This document shows, one piece after another, positions 46,756 to 55,301 of a DNA stretch of 64,000 nucleotides. Positions within the stretch are counted from its first letter, which is position 1. Each line of letters starts with the position of its first letter. Both the position numbers and the translations under genes were made by a program. The stretch is taken from assembly GCA_021777835.1 (NCBI GenBank), contig JAJYDC010000011.1:29063-93062 (forward strand). Direction: 5' to 3'. The DNA comes from Bacteroidota bacterium (GTDB lineage: Bacteria; Bacteroidota; Ignavibacteria; Ignavibacteriales; Ignavibacteriaceae). The notes beneath the pieces are model-generated. The model searched no databases. It was given only the letters and a program-made list of their open reading frames with translations, and was not told the origin of the DNA.

Positions 46756-47683
46756 TTTTATTCGTATCCTTTTCTAAGAGATAGATAAATACATCTTCCA
46801 GGGTAGGTACAATTTTGTCGATTCTAATTATGTTGATCTGGCTTTCAGCAGCAGACTTCATAATGAGCTCCTTACCTGATATTTCATCGTGTACACTAAG
46901 GTGAATATAGTTTCCGAAAATTGAAGTTTCCTCAACCCAGCTTTCCCCAGAAAAGACTTCGAGAGCATCTACTACCCGGTCGCATTCGACTTCCAGGATT
47001 GTATTAGTCAAGTATTTTGTTTTAAGTTCTTTAGAACTTCCGCTTGCAATGATATTACCAGCATTTATTAGAGTTATTGTATTGCAGAACTCAGCTTCGT
47101 CGAGATAATGGGTGGTTACAAAGACAGTAACTCCTTCATGAGAAAGATCGTTTATCAGTTCCCAAAAATTTCTTCTTGAGATGGGATCAACTCCGCCAGT
47201 TGGTTCGTCAAGGAAGACAATTTTAGGTTCATGAATAACAGCAATAGCTAACGCTAGTCTCTGCTTAATTCCTCCAGGCAGTGAACCGGTTAAAAGCTTT
47301 TCCTTTCCATCAAGAAACGCTACTTTCAGTACCCATTTTTTTCTTTCTGCAAGTTTCTCATTATAAAGTCCATACACACCGCCAAAGAAATTGATATTCT
47401 CTTCTACAGTTAGATCATTATACAAGGAGAACTTCTGGGACATATAACCAATATTCTTTTTTACCTTTTCGGGTTCATTCATTACACTGAAGCCAGCAAC
47501 CTTAGCATCACCAGATGTTGGTTCAATAATACCGCAGAGCATTCTAATGGCTGTAGATTTACCTGCCCCGTTCGCTCCAAGAAATCCGAATATTTCACCT
47601 TCCTTCACATTAAAGGAAATTCCGTTCACAGCAGTGAAGCTGCCGAATTTTTTTACTAAATTATTTACTTCGATTGAGTACAA
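46745..47683 (-). CDS. ABC transporter ATPase (second of the operon)
   Basis: 312 aa. Start codon TTG at 47681-47683, supported by GGGAG 6 nt upstream. Walker A GFLGANGAGKST, Q-loop YMSQKFSLYNDL, signature LPGGIKQRLALAIAV (an L-P-G-G-I variant of LSGGQ), Walker B IVFLDEPTGGVDP, His switch VTTHYLDE. The C-terminal about 75 residues resemble the DUF4162-like tail of drug-export ATPases. The variant signature is typical of the C-terminal half of YbhF-like fused ATPases. Confidence 0.93.
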   Translation of the reverse strand: MYSIEVNNLVKKFGSFTAVNGISFNVKEGEIFGFLGANGAGKSTAIRMLCGIIEPTSGDAKVAGFSVMNEPEKVKKNIGYMSQKFSLYNDLTVEENINFFGGVYGLYNEKLAERKKWVLKVAFLDGKEKLLTGSLPGGIKQRLALAIAVIHEPKIVFLDEPTGGVDPISRRNFWELINDLSHEGVTVFVTTHYLDEAEFCNTITLINAGNIIASGSSKELKTKYLTNTILEVECDRVVDALEVFSGESWVEETSIFGNYIHLSVHDEISGKELIMKSAAESQINIIRIDKIVPTLEDVFIYLLEKDTNKNAE

Positions 47684-47699
47684 TTATATCTCCCAAATA

Positions 47700-47901
47700 T
47701 TAAATAACAATAAGACAGATCCACCTTTTTCTATATCCTTCCGCAAAATGCAGGAATTGAAACCGCGGCTCTTCTAAATTGCGAAGTTAGAGCAAATAAT
47801 TCTTCTTTGGGAAAGTCCTTAGTCAATTTACAAACCTCCAATAAAAATTGATGAGCCTTTTGCCATGCTATCAACTCTGAAATTTGTTTCGATTTCTGCA
47901 T
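47700..47901 (-). pseudogene. Frameshifted four-helix-bundle (23S rRNA IVS-type) gene remnant
   Basis: From ATG 47899-47901 the frame reads ISELIAWQKAHQFLLEV, CKLTKDFPKEELFALTSQ and FRRAAVSIPA, then shifts to FCGRI and a stop at 47731. In another frame the expected continuation IAEGYRKR follows directly, then a stop at 47700-47702. Intact family members (four helix bundle, TIGR02436) read RRAAVSIPANIAEGY and go on for about 60 more residues. So this copy has both an indel at about 47745 and a missing 3' half. It lies in the gap between tolC and the ATPase gene of the efflux operon. Confidence 0.85.
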
Positions 47902-47957
47902 CCTAATTCCTATTTAATTTTATTTTTACTACTGACTACTTTCTTATTACTACAGTT

Positions 47958-49271
47958 TTAATAAATCTTCTTGCCCACAGATTTATCAAGCTGCACTTTT
48001 GCCAATTCATACTCAGTAAGTGAATTATTATAGTTAGTTTTTGCTTGTAATAAAGAAGTCTCTGCATCTATTAAATCAGTACTTGAAGCAACTTGAGTAT
48101 TGTATTTCTCCTGAATAATTCTATAGTTTTCTTCTGCCTGCTGGACACCTAGCTTACTAACTTCAACCTTATCATATGATCTTTTAAATACTAAATAATT
48201 CTGATAGACTTCAATATTTATTGCGTCTTTTAATTGGGAAAGGGAAGTTTCAGTTTCTATTTTATTTTGTTCGGCTACAGTAGTCTGTGAACTTGTATAG
48301 CCCCAATTCCATAGACTCCATGATAGAGTAACTCCTACATCCCAGGTATCCTTAAATTGGTTTATTGCCGGTATGTACCTTTGGTTAGGTTTGTTATACA
48401 TATAATCGCCGGTTAAAAATATAGAAGGATACCAACCTGCTTCTGCTGCTTTCAGTAAGTCGGTGCTTGCGTTTAATCGAAACTCAAGTGATTTGATCTC
48501 GTTGCGATTTTCATTAGCCTCAGTTAAAAGGTTCTGATAATTCAGATCAGATTGTTCAACCTTGATTTGTTCAGGATCAATCTGAGTGTTTGCTTCAAGA
48601 GGCAAACCTATAGCTTGGTTAAAAGCTGCTCTTGCAATATCAAGCTGATTTTCAGCATCTATTTTCTGAAGCTTGACGTTGGAGTATTGGACTTCAAGTT
48701 TAAGGAGGTCATTTTTGGTAGCTACGCCATTAGCTAAGAAATTCTTAGTATCTTCAAGATGCTGTTTAATTTGCGCCAGGTTTTCATTAAATACATTAAC
48801 ATTAAGCTGCGCCTTATAGTAATTCCAAAATCCATTTTGGATTTTCCAGGCTACCTCATTAATTGCCTTCGAGTAATCCGTTTTAGAGGCATTATAGTTT
48901 GATTTAGCTGCATTCTTAAGAGATAAAAGTCTAAATCCTGTAAAAAGCGGCTGTTGTAATGAAAGTCTTAGATTATAATTATCCAGTATCGTAGGAGATA
49001 CAACAATTGGCTGGGGTAAAAATGGTAATGCTACTTCAAATGGCGGAACGTTGCTAAGTCTTGTATAATTTGCAGTGAAGGATAATTGAGGAAGCATTTG
49101 AGAATTAGCTGCAGATACTTGCGCATCGGAAGAAACAAGTTTTGCTTTTGAAATAATCAGGTCTTTACTATTCTTAATACCAATTTTCAGACTTTGTTTT
49201 AATGTGAGACTTGCATTCTGAGCAAACAAGCTAGCAGATGCAATGTATAATACTAATAATAACTTTTTCAT
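47958..49271 (-). CDS. TolC-family outer membrane efflux protein
   Basis: 437 aa from ATG 49269-49271 (AAGGAA 6 nt upstream; a frame extension of 20 codons precedes it). Signal peptide ends LFAQ. Two TolC repeats with long alpha-helical coiled coils are seen: LTLKQSLKIGIKNSKDL, SFTANYTRLSNVPPF and LRLSLQQPLFTGFRL; then WYPSIFLTGDYMY, GVTLSWSLWNWG and YEKYN-like DLIDAETSLLQAKTNYNNS at the end. It forms the outer-membrane exit duct for the ABC exporter. It lies between the two ATPase genes, an unusual order. Confidence 0.93.
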   Translation of the reverse strand: MKKLLLVLYIASASLFAQNASLTLKQSLKIGIKNSKDLIISKAKLVSSDAQVSAANSQMLPQLSFTANYTRLSNVPPFEVALPFLPQPIVVSPTILDNYNLRLSLQQPLFTGFRLLSLKNAAKSNYNASKTDYSKAINEVAWKIQNGFWNYYKAQLNVNVFNENLAQIKQHLEDTKNFLANGVATKNDLLKLEVQYSNVKLQKIDAENQLDIARAAFNQAIGLPLEANTQIDPEQIKVEQSDLNYQNLLTEANENRNEIKSLEFRLNASTDLLKAAEAGWYPSIFLTGDYMYNKPNQRYIPAINQFKDTWDVGVTLSWSLWNWGYTSSQTTVAEQNKIETETSLSQLKDAINIEVYQNYLVFKRSYDKVEVSKLGVQQAEENYRIIQEKYNTQVASSTDLIDAETSLLQAKTNYNNSLTEYELAKVQLDKSVGKKIY

Positions 49272-49356
49272 ACTATTCCTTATAGTTCTTTGCAAATTAT
49301 TGTATATGCTTAATTCTATTATTCTTAACATTCATCTTAAAAAATAGATAGAAATG

Positions 49357-50292
49357 TTAGTTATTCTGCGATATTAAATGGATAAAAACATTTTCAAGTG
49401 AAGTCGGGATAACCCGGTGGTCTATTAACTGAACACCGGCTTCAACCAGCATTGATTCTAATATCGTGAAATCCTTTTCGTAATTGTTAACAGCAATATT
49501 TATTCTGTCTCCGAACATTTGAATTTCGAAGCTGCTTTTCTCCTTGATCACTTTATATGCCAGCAAGATAGGTGAGCAAACAATTTCGATTATTTGTTTG
49601 TCCAAAGATTCCTTGATATTCTTTGGTGTAGAGAAGCTAATAACTTTGCCTTCATTTAAGAGCGCAACTCTATTACAGCGTTCTGCTTCATCGAGATAAG
49701 GCGTAGACATAAAAATTGTTATACCATCTTTAATTAGGTTAGATAGTATTTTCCAGAAATCTCTTCTAGAAACCGGGTCAACGCCTGTTGTAGGTTCATC
49801 AAGAAATATTATTTTTGGTTTATGAATCAAGGTGCATGCAAGTGCAAGCTTTTGCTTCATACCGCCGGAAAGATTTTCCGCAAGTCTTTTTCTGAATTCA
49901 GTTAGCCGTGTATATTCAAGCAGTTCGTTTCTTCTTTCATGGTAATTTTTAACTCCATGTATAGTGGCAAAGAATTCGATATTTTCGTCGATTGTTAAAT
50001 CTCCGTAGAGGCTAAATTTTTGAGAAAGATAGCCTATGTTTTTTTGAACCTGACTTTTTTGTTTAACCAAGTCCATTCCAAATATCTCGACGGAGCCTGC
50101 TGATGGTGTAAGTAAACCACAAAGTAATCTTATAGTTGTGGTCTTCCCTGCTCCATCTGGACCGACTAAGCCGAACATTTCACCTTTCTTAACATCAAAG
50201 CTTATTCCTTTAAGAGCTTGCACATCTCCGTACTGTTTCTTGACGTCAATTATTTTTATCGCTAGCTGATTATTTAGGTCATCGTTCATCAT
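49357..50292 (-). CDS. ABC transporter ATPase (first of the operon)
   Basis: About 311 aa. A TTG start at 50301 is possible, but GGA is better placed for ATG at 50292 or 50289. Walker A GLVGPDGAGKTTT, Q-loop YLSQKFSLYGDL, signature LSGGMKQKLALACTL, Walker B IIFLDEPTTGVDP, switch His replaced by a Pro-containing MSTPYLDEAERC. Together with the second ATPase (46745-47683) it corresponds to the two halves of YbhF-type fused ATPases. It lies 31 bp downstream of the HlyD gene. Confidence 0.92.
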   Translation of the reverse strand: MMNDDLNNQLAIKIIDVKKQYGDVQALKGISFDVKKGEMFGLVGPDGAGKTTTIRLLCGLLTPSAGSVEIFGMDLVKQKSQVQKNIGYLSQKFSLYGDLTIDENIEFFATIHGVKNYHERRNELLEYTRLTEFRKRLAENLSGGMKQKLALACTLIHKPKIIFLDEPTTGVDPVSRRDFWKILSNLIKDGITIFMSTPYLDEAERCNRVALLNEGKVISFSTPKNIKESLDKQIIEIVCSPILLAYKVIKEKSSFEIQMFGDRINIAVNNYEKDFTILESMLVEAGVQLIDHRVIPTSLENVFIHLISQNN

Positions 50293-50332
50293 GAAATCCA
50301 AGGTTAATAATCATAATTTTAGATTCTGCAGA

Positions 50333-51301
50333 TTACTTAGTATAAATGACAGCGTCTGCAGGCATACCGTCTTTAAGCTCATAATTAGGATTTGGGACAT
50401 GAACTTTTACTTTAAAGACTAGTTTCGTTCTTTCATCTTTAGTCTGGATATTTTTTGGTGTGAATTCAGCTTCCGGAGAAATATATATTACCTTGCCGGG
50501 GTACACCTTGTTTTGGAAAGCGTCGATAGAAACATCTGCCTTTTGTCCAAGTTTAACACTGCCTAATTCCTCTTCCGATACATATATATCAAGATCTACA
50601 TAACTTAAATTTGAGAGCATCACCAAAGAAGAAAGCGGTACTACGCTTTCCCCGGCTTCTACGAATTTCTTGACAATGAAACCGCTTATCGGGGCAGTGA
50701 CATATGAGTCGCTGATATATTTTTTAAGTAGATCGACAGAAGCTTTTTGCCGATTTACGTTGGCTTCAGCTTGTTTTATATCATCCGGGCGGTAAAAGTT
50801 TTTCATCTTCTTTAAGTTTTCTTGTGATGAATTAAGCTGAGCCGCGGCTATATCGTATCGGCTTATAATATTATCAAACTGCTGTTGTGTAATCGACTGT
50901 GACCGGAAGAGTTTTTCGTTTCTTTCTCTATCCTGCTTTGCAAGATCATAATTTGCCTTGGCTTGTTTAACGGCATCTTCTGCCTGTTTAATATCTTCGG
51001 AGCGCGCACCTTCCTTCATTAATTGCAATTGTGCAGCTGATTGTTCTTCGCCTGCGACAGCTTGCTGCAACTGGATTGAAAGGTTATCGTGGTCAATAGT
51101 CATTAAGGTGTCTCCTTCTTTAACAAGATCACCCTCCCGGAAATTCAATTTTAATACTTGACCAGAGACTTTTGAGCTTACTGTAACGTTAGTAGCTTCA
51201 ATAGTCCCGGAGGCTTCTATTTTATTATGATTATTACTTCCGCTGCATCCCGACACGATACCTGCAACCAGGATAGTAATAATTGGGAATACTTTTTTCA
51301 T
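50333..51301 (-). CDS. HlyD/YbhG-type membrane fusion lipoprotein
   Basis: 322 aa. Lipobox IVSGC (Cys19). Biotinyl-lipoyl half EASGTIEATNVTVSSKVSGQVLKLNFREGDLVKEGDTL, given here only as the family motif, then a long coiled coil (about 75-180; EEQSAAQLQLMKEGARSEDIKQAED), the second lipoyl half VTAPISGFIVKKFVEAGE and a beta-barrel domain with VYISPEAEFTPKNIQTKDERT, typical of YbhG. It links the permeases to TolC. Overlaps tetR by 4 nt (ATGA). Confidence 0.93.
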   Translation of the reverse strand: MKKVFPIITILVAGIVSGCSGSNNHNKIEASGTIEATNVTVSSKVSGQVLKLNFREGDLVKEGDTLMTIDHDNLSIQLQQAVAGEEQSAAQLQLMKEGARSEDIKQAEDAVKQAKANYDLAKQDRERNEKLFRSQSITQQQFDNIISRYDIAAAQLNSSQENLKKMKNFYRPDDIKQAEANVNRQKASVDLLKKYISDSYVTAPISGFIVKKFVEAGESVVPLSSLVMLSNLSYVDLDIYVSEEELGSVKLGQKADVSIDAFQNKVYPGKVIYISPEAEFTPKNIQTKDERTKLVFKVKVHVPNPNYELKDGMPADAVIYTK

Positions 51302-51909
51302 TTTTTCGCTCCGTTATTGTTTAATTTGCTAAATATTTTCATGCCTTTATCGGTTAGTATACCGTTTAGGAAAATTGATATTGTTGTTTCTAATGCTTCA
51401 CTAATTGTTATTTTATTGCTTATCACAAATTCAGGGTTTGCTACTCCTCTCAATGAGGATATAAATGCTATAATCATTACCTGCGAATTAATATTGCGAA
51501 TATAGCCTTCCGCTTTTCCCTGCTGGATTATCTTTGAAAAGGTTTTAATCATCATCTTTGTCCGGAATTCATCTATCTCTTTCCAAAGCTCAGGAGAGTA
51601 ATTATGAAGATCTGATATCATTTTGTCGCTTACCCGTGTCACGATATTACCAATTGTCTTTGTTATATCGGAGAGCTTTTCAACTGCATTGCTTTCGATT
51701 TTAACAGATTGTTTAACTGCATCATGGTTGTTTTTTAAGAAATGACGGGTTACTTCCTTTAGCAAGTCCTCTTTTGTAGCAAAATTCTTATATATAGTCT
51801 TCTTGCTTACCCGGAGCTTAGCGGCTAATTCATCCATAGTGGTTTTATAAAACCCTTCCCTGAGAAAGGTCTCTAATGCCAGGTCGAGTATTTTTTGTTT
51901 TGCAGTCAT
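51298..51909 (-). CDS. TetR/AcrR family transcriptional repressor
   Basis: 203 aa from ATG 51907-51909. A longer frame from 51960 is excluded because that ATG is part of the -7 promoter box. N-terminal HTH domain: KILDLALETFLREGFYKTTMDELAAKLRVSKKTIYKNFATKEDLL, whose family pattern (TxxxIAxxxGVSxxTxYxxFxxKxxL) is intact. The C-terminal ligand domain (about 60-203) is helical and unassigned. As first gene of the efflux operon, with operator dyads over its own promoter, it almost certainly represses the operon and is released by an export substrate. Confidence 0.94.
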   Translation of the reverse strand: MTAKQKILDLALETFLREGFYKTTMDELAAKLRVSKKTIYKNFATKEDLLKEVTRHFLKNNHDAVKQSVKIESNAVEKLSDITKTIGNIVTRVSDKMISDLHNYSPELWKEIDEFRTKMMIKTFSKIIQQGKAEGYIRNINSQVMIIAFISSLRGVANPEFVISNKITISEALETTISIFLNGILTDKGMKIFSKLNNNGAKK

Positions 51910-51926
51910 TTTGTTGGTTCTGTCAT
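51906..51926 (-). CDS. Six-codon upstream ORF coupled to tetR
   Basis: ATG at 51924-51926 opens MTEPTK, and its stop TGA overlaps the tetR ATG (ATGA). It is the first ATG after the predicted transcription start. It may feed ribosomes to tetR, which lacks a good Shine-Dalgarno site, or may be chance. Confidence 0.3.
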   Translation of the reverse strand: MTEPTK

Positions 51927-51999
51927 GGAAACTATTATTACTGTTTTCGTTTCCAAACATAAGGTATGGAAACTATATTGTCAATAGATAGTTTCCATA
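51927..51999. promoter_or_regulatory. Two operator dyads of the TetR repressor
   Basis: Dyad 1: TATGGAAACTAT (51965-51976) and ATAGTTTCCATA (51988-51999), perfect 12-bp arms, 11-bp spacer, overlapping the -33 element. Dyad 2: GGAAAC (51927-51932, within a second exact copy of ATGGAAACTAT at 51925-51935) and GTTTCC (51949-51954), just downstream of and touching the -7 box. The GGAAAC...GTTTCC cores are spaced 17 and 16 bp. The positions are those of an autorepressor. Confidence 0.8.
51954..51984 (-). promoter_or_regulatory. Bacteroidota-type promoter of the tetR-efflux operon
   Basis: On the minus strand TTGACA (TTG at 51984-51982) is followed after 20 nt by TATGTTTG (51961-51954), an exact TAnnTTTG match. 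It lies 45 bp upstream of the tetR ATG and between/over the two operator dyads. Confidence 0.8.
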
Positions 52000-52121
52000 G
52001 TTTTTATTTTTCCAGACTTTTGTGCGGAACGAGACATGTCCATAATACGTTCCCTGGAGTAAGTAGGTATTATGAAACAATGAAAAGAAGAAGTATAAGT
52101 AAAAAAAAGAGAGGATATAAG

Positions 52122-53102
52122 TTATTTTATGAGGGATCTTAATTTTACTTTTCCTGATTTATTGAACCAGTGTTCTATCAGTTTGAATGAAACTGATATT
52201 GGGAATGGAAATCTAAGTGTTTTATCTGATAGGCCTTTGATAATCATTTGCCTGGTAAACCAGCGGACGTCTTCCAATTCATTATCATGCGGTGAAATAT
52301 TGAAGTTTTCAGCTGATGCATGGAAGCCAATCATTAATGAACCCGGGAAGGGCCACGGTTGAGATGAATGATATAAGATATTATTGACAAGTACGCCTGT
52401 TTCTTCAAACACTTCTCTTTTGACAGCAAGTTCCAGGCTTTCACCCGGTTCAACAAATCCTGCTATGTTAGAATACTGTCCCCTAGGCCAATGCTTCTGT
52501 CGAGCTAATAGGCATTTATTTCCTTTACTAATTAAGACAATTATTGCCGGATCAGTGCGAGGAAAAGTTTCAAATGAGCAAGCTTTATTATCGCAAACCA
52601 ATTTATGACCTGATGCAGCGCTTTTAGTTTTGGTGCCGCAAAGACTACAATACTTATTTTGGGAGTGCCAATGAGAAAGTGCGCGGGCATATGCAAGCAA
52701 GGAAGCATTTACCGGGTTCATTAGAGACATAATCCTTCTTAGATCATCTAAACTTCCAAGCTTAAGTAACGACTGTTCAACTTCTTCATTTTCGGAATTA
52801 TAATTTACTGCAAAGTAATACTTATCCCCTATTTCGCCGAGGAAGTATATTAGCTGGGATTCATTTTTAATTTTATTAATCTCACTATATGGTAATAACA
52901 CAGGGTTAGGATTGATTTCAGGTTCATGCTTTGGCTGCAGGGAATTCTTAAATAGGTTTTTATTATTATATACCGGGATAAATAATGCAGATGGACTTTT
53001 CATTTTCTTTTCAATCCATTTTTCGTCTGATCTGAGTTCTGCATAGCGATTCAGTTCGCTAGTTGAAAGAAAATTCACCGGAGATTGAATTTTAGCGGCC
53101 AT
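52122..53102 (-). CDS. nudC: NAD(+) diphosphatase / NADH pyrophosphatase
   Basis: 326 aa. An N-terminal domain (about 1-145) is followed by a four-Cys zinc ribbon (CSLCG and CDNKAC), FPRTDPAIIVLI, and a Nudix box of the form G5xE7xREUxEExGU beginning GFVEPGES, then QPWPFPGSLMIGFHA, the SQPWPFPxS tail signature of NudC. It cleaves NAD(H) to NMN(H) and AMP, or decaps NAD-capped RNA. Its ATG overlaps the upstream stop by 1 nt (TGATG). Confidence 0.95.
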   Translation of the reverse strand: MAAKIQSPVNFLSTSELNRYAELRSDEKWIEKKMKSPSALFIPVYNNKNLFKNSLQPKHEPEINPNPVLLPYSEINKIKNESQLIYFLGEIGDKYYFAVNYNSENEEVEQSLLKLGSLDDLRRIMSLMNPVNASLLAYARALSHWHSQNKYCSLCGTKTKSAASGHKLVCDNKACSFETFPRTDPAIIVLISKGNKCLLARQKHWPRGQYSNIAGFVEPGESLELAVKREVFEETGVLVNNILYHSSQPWPFPGSLMIGFHASAENFNISPHDNELEDVRWFTRQMIIKGLSDKTLRFPFPISVSFKLIEHWFNKSGKVKLRSLIK

Positions 53103-53788
53103 CAGTTTGCAGGAGATTTTGATTCTACACTTATTACTTTAACGCCAAGGAATTTTCCAATTTTGTTGAAGTCAAAAGCAAATTTAGCTTTGCCTATAAT
53201 AGCACATGCATGACATCCTTTTTGAAGCTGGTAGTTAAAGATGAATCTTTCTCCCCCACCAGGCAGGATTTGCATTTCGGGAAAATCAGTACCTGATCTA
53301 TTACCCGGCCAAATGGATACGTCGGGATATTTAGATAATATATTTTGATAAACTTTATTCTTTTCAATACTTTCTCTGGGCATTAGTCTATAGTCGTCAA
53401 CATCAATCATATTTGGAGAACCATTTACAAGAAAGCAGACCTGATTTTCGTTAGCGCGGAAAGGAAAATTAGAGTAGGCAACATCAACAATCCCAAATTT
53501 CTTAAAGTCTCTGAGGAAACCCTGATTGTCAGTCAACTTAGCAAATTCAACGGCCTGAGGAGAGGCGCCGGATACTTTCATTTGTTGGACGAAACATTTT
53601 CCGAAGTCCGGATACTTTTTGTTTGCGCAAACTTCTCGAATATGCTGCATTATACTCATTCCAGGCTGCCATAATGCAGTAGAATCAATTTTGAAAGTGT
53701 TACTATTAGCGTTATTAGTATGGGATTGTGCAAATACAATTAATTGAGAAAGTAATATAAGTCCTAGAATAATATTTCTGCTTTTCAT
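53102..53788 (-). CDS. Secreted hypothetical protein
   Basis: 228 aa with a signal peptide ending IVFAQ. Features: REVCANKKYPDFGKCFVQQM, VDVAYSNFPFRANENQVCFLVNG, WPGNRSGTDFPEMQ and YQLQKGCHACAIIGKAKFAFDF. Four or more Cys, including a CHAC motif, suggest disulfides or a metal or haem site, but there is no CxxCH. Family not recognised. It is coupled to nudC downstream. Confidence 0.7.
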   Translation of the reverse strand: MKSRNIILGLILLSQLIVFAQSHTNNANSNTFKIDSTALWQPGMSIMQHIREVCANKKYPDFGKCFVQQMKVSGASPQAVEFAKLTDNQGFLRDFKKFGIVDVAYSNFPFRANENQVCFLVNGSPNMIDVDDYRLMPRESIEKNKVYQNILSKYPDVSIWPGNRSGTDFPEMQILPGGGERFIFNYQLQKGCHACAIIGKAKFAFDFNKIGKFLGVKVISVESKSPAN

Positions 53789-54164
53789 TTTAATTCCTTT
53801 TCCGGTTGAATTTATATTACATAATTATAGGATAGTTTTATATAAACATAAAGAGAAATTAACAATCTTTCCAGAGGTTTTATAGATAAAGCATCACAGA
53901 TGATTAGAAGAAGACTAGTAATATTGATGGCAGAAGGCATTCAAACATTTAATTTAGTATGCAGATCTAGATGCTTGGACAGGGGTTGTCTGTAAATTCG
54001 ATAATTTTCAGGCTACAGAAATAAAGAGACAGTTCATCATCCAATTATATAATATTGCAATATCTCAATTTATTCAACTAATTAAAATCGAGCGGACATG
54101 ATATTTAATTGTTACCTAATTAGGTAATATATATTTTATATATACGCGAAAACATTTCTAAGAA
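53789..54164. other. Intergenic region with one perfect palindrome
   Basis: 376 bp without a gene. TTACCTAATTAGGTAA at 54112-54127 is a perfect 16-bp palindrome, 37 bp after the porin stop codon, and no T-run follows. It is either a regulator site or a stem. Nothing else seen. Confidence 0.4.
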
Positions 54165-55301
54165 TTAAAATTTAAGTTGAACAGTTGAAAGAATTTCAAA
54201 TTCATTATTTCTATTAGATAGGCGGGTTGAGCGTAATACAGAATTCTTATTTGCCTCTTCATAAATCAAATTAACTTGAAAAGTAAAAATGGTATTTGAG
54301 TACCAATTAGTTCCTAAGATGTAACTGTTCAATTCTGTCGGACCAGGAAAGAACTGAATGGTTTTCCCATAACGGGCAGTTTCGAATCTTCCGATGAGTT
54401 GAACTCCGTCATTCACATTACCAAATAGAAAGTAACCAGTTTCTAAATATCCGCCAAGAAAATTCTTTACTTCGTTGCCGTTAGATAATGAGGCATTGAA
54501 ATTATATTGGAATAATTCACCACGGAACAGAACAGGGTTTGCGATAAACCAAAAGTCCCCCAAATAACCGAAGCGTTTACCATAGACATTTGCATTATTA
54601 AATGATTCAAATGTATGGTCTAAGAGGCTTAGGTTTTGCGATTCTTCTTTAGAATAATCAAGACTAGAACCGAGTCCAAAATTGGGCGAAACTTTATACT
54701 CGATCCTTGCTGTGACGTCTTTGCTGTTATTATTCTCGTTTATATTCTGTGCGGCCTCGCCGTTTCCGTTTGTAATGCTTAAATAATATCCAAGGTTAGA
54801 AGCAGTTCCGTATAGCATTATTCCGAATTGTGCATCCAATGCCGGCAAGAGGAACATTGAATTTAAGCCAGAATATCTTTCTATAGTACTAAGCGCGCTT
54901 GTTGAGCGGTTATTCTCAGGAGAAAATGGATTTATAAATTTTCCGGCAAGAAGGTAATTTGAAGAAATAATTCTAGCTTGAATTTGAGCTAACACCATTT
55001 CAGTTCTTTGTCCTGCGGCATCAAATTCAAAAAATAAATCATAATTGTCCAAATAATTAAATCCTAAGTCTATCCTTGCTCTGTGGACATTAAAAGAATT
55101 TTGGATTGTATTATTATCAGATATATTATTAAAAGCATAGATACTATTTATATAGCCAGAGAAAAGGAAGTCCCAATCGTTATTGGCCGATGATATATGA
55201 AGTCCGTTACCTGGTTTATAGGTAATATCTTGAGCATAGTTCCATTTTACTGTTGTGAAAAACAATACAACAAAAGCAGACAAAAGGTATTTTTTATTCA
55301 T
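54165..55301 (-). CDS. Porin O/P-like outer membrane channel
   Basis: 378 aa with a signal peptide ending NYAQ. The N-terminal GLHISSANNDWDFLFSGYINSIYAF, FNVHRARIDLGFNYLDNYDLFFEFDAAG, LAGKFINPFSPEN and ALDAQFGIMLYG resemble phosphate-selective porin O/P family proteins. The protein ends TVQLKF with a C-terminal Phe, the usual barrel-assembly signal. Substrate unknown. The N-terminal half fits OprO/P best. Confidence 0.78.
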   Translation of the reverse strand: MNKKYLLSAFVVLFFTTVKWNYAQDITYKPGNGLHISSANNDWDFLFSGYINSIYAFNNISDNNTIQNSFNVHRARIDLGFNYLDNYDLFFEFDAAGQRTEMVLAQIQARIISSNYLLAGKFINPFSPENNRSTSALSTIERYSGLNSMFLLPALDAQFGIMLYGTASNLGYYLSITNGNGEAAQNINENNNSKDVTARIEYKVSPNFGLGSSLDYSKEESQNLSLLDHTFESFNNANVYGKRFGYLGDFWFIANPVLFRGELFQYNFNASLSNGNEVKNFLGGYLETGYFLFGNVNDGVQLIGRFETARYGKTIQFFPGPTELNSYILGTNWYSNTIFTFQVNLIYEEANKNSVLRSTRLSNRNNEFEILSTVQLKF

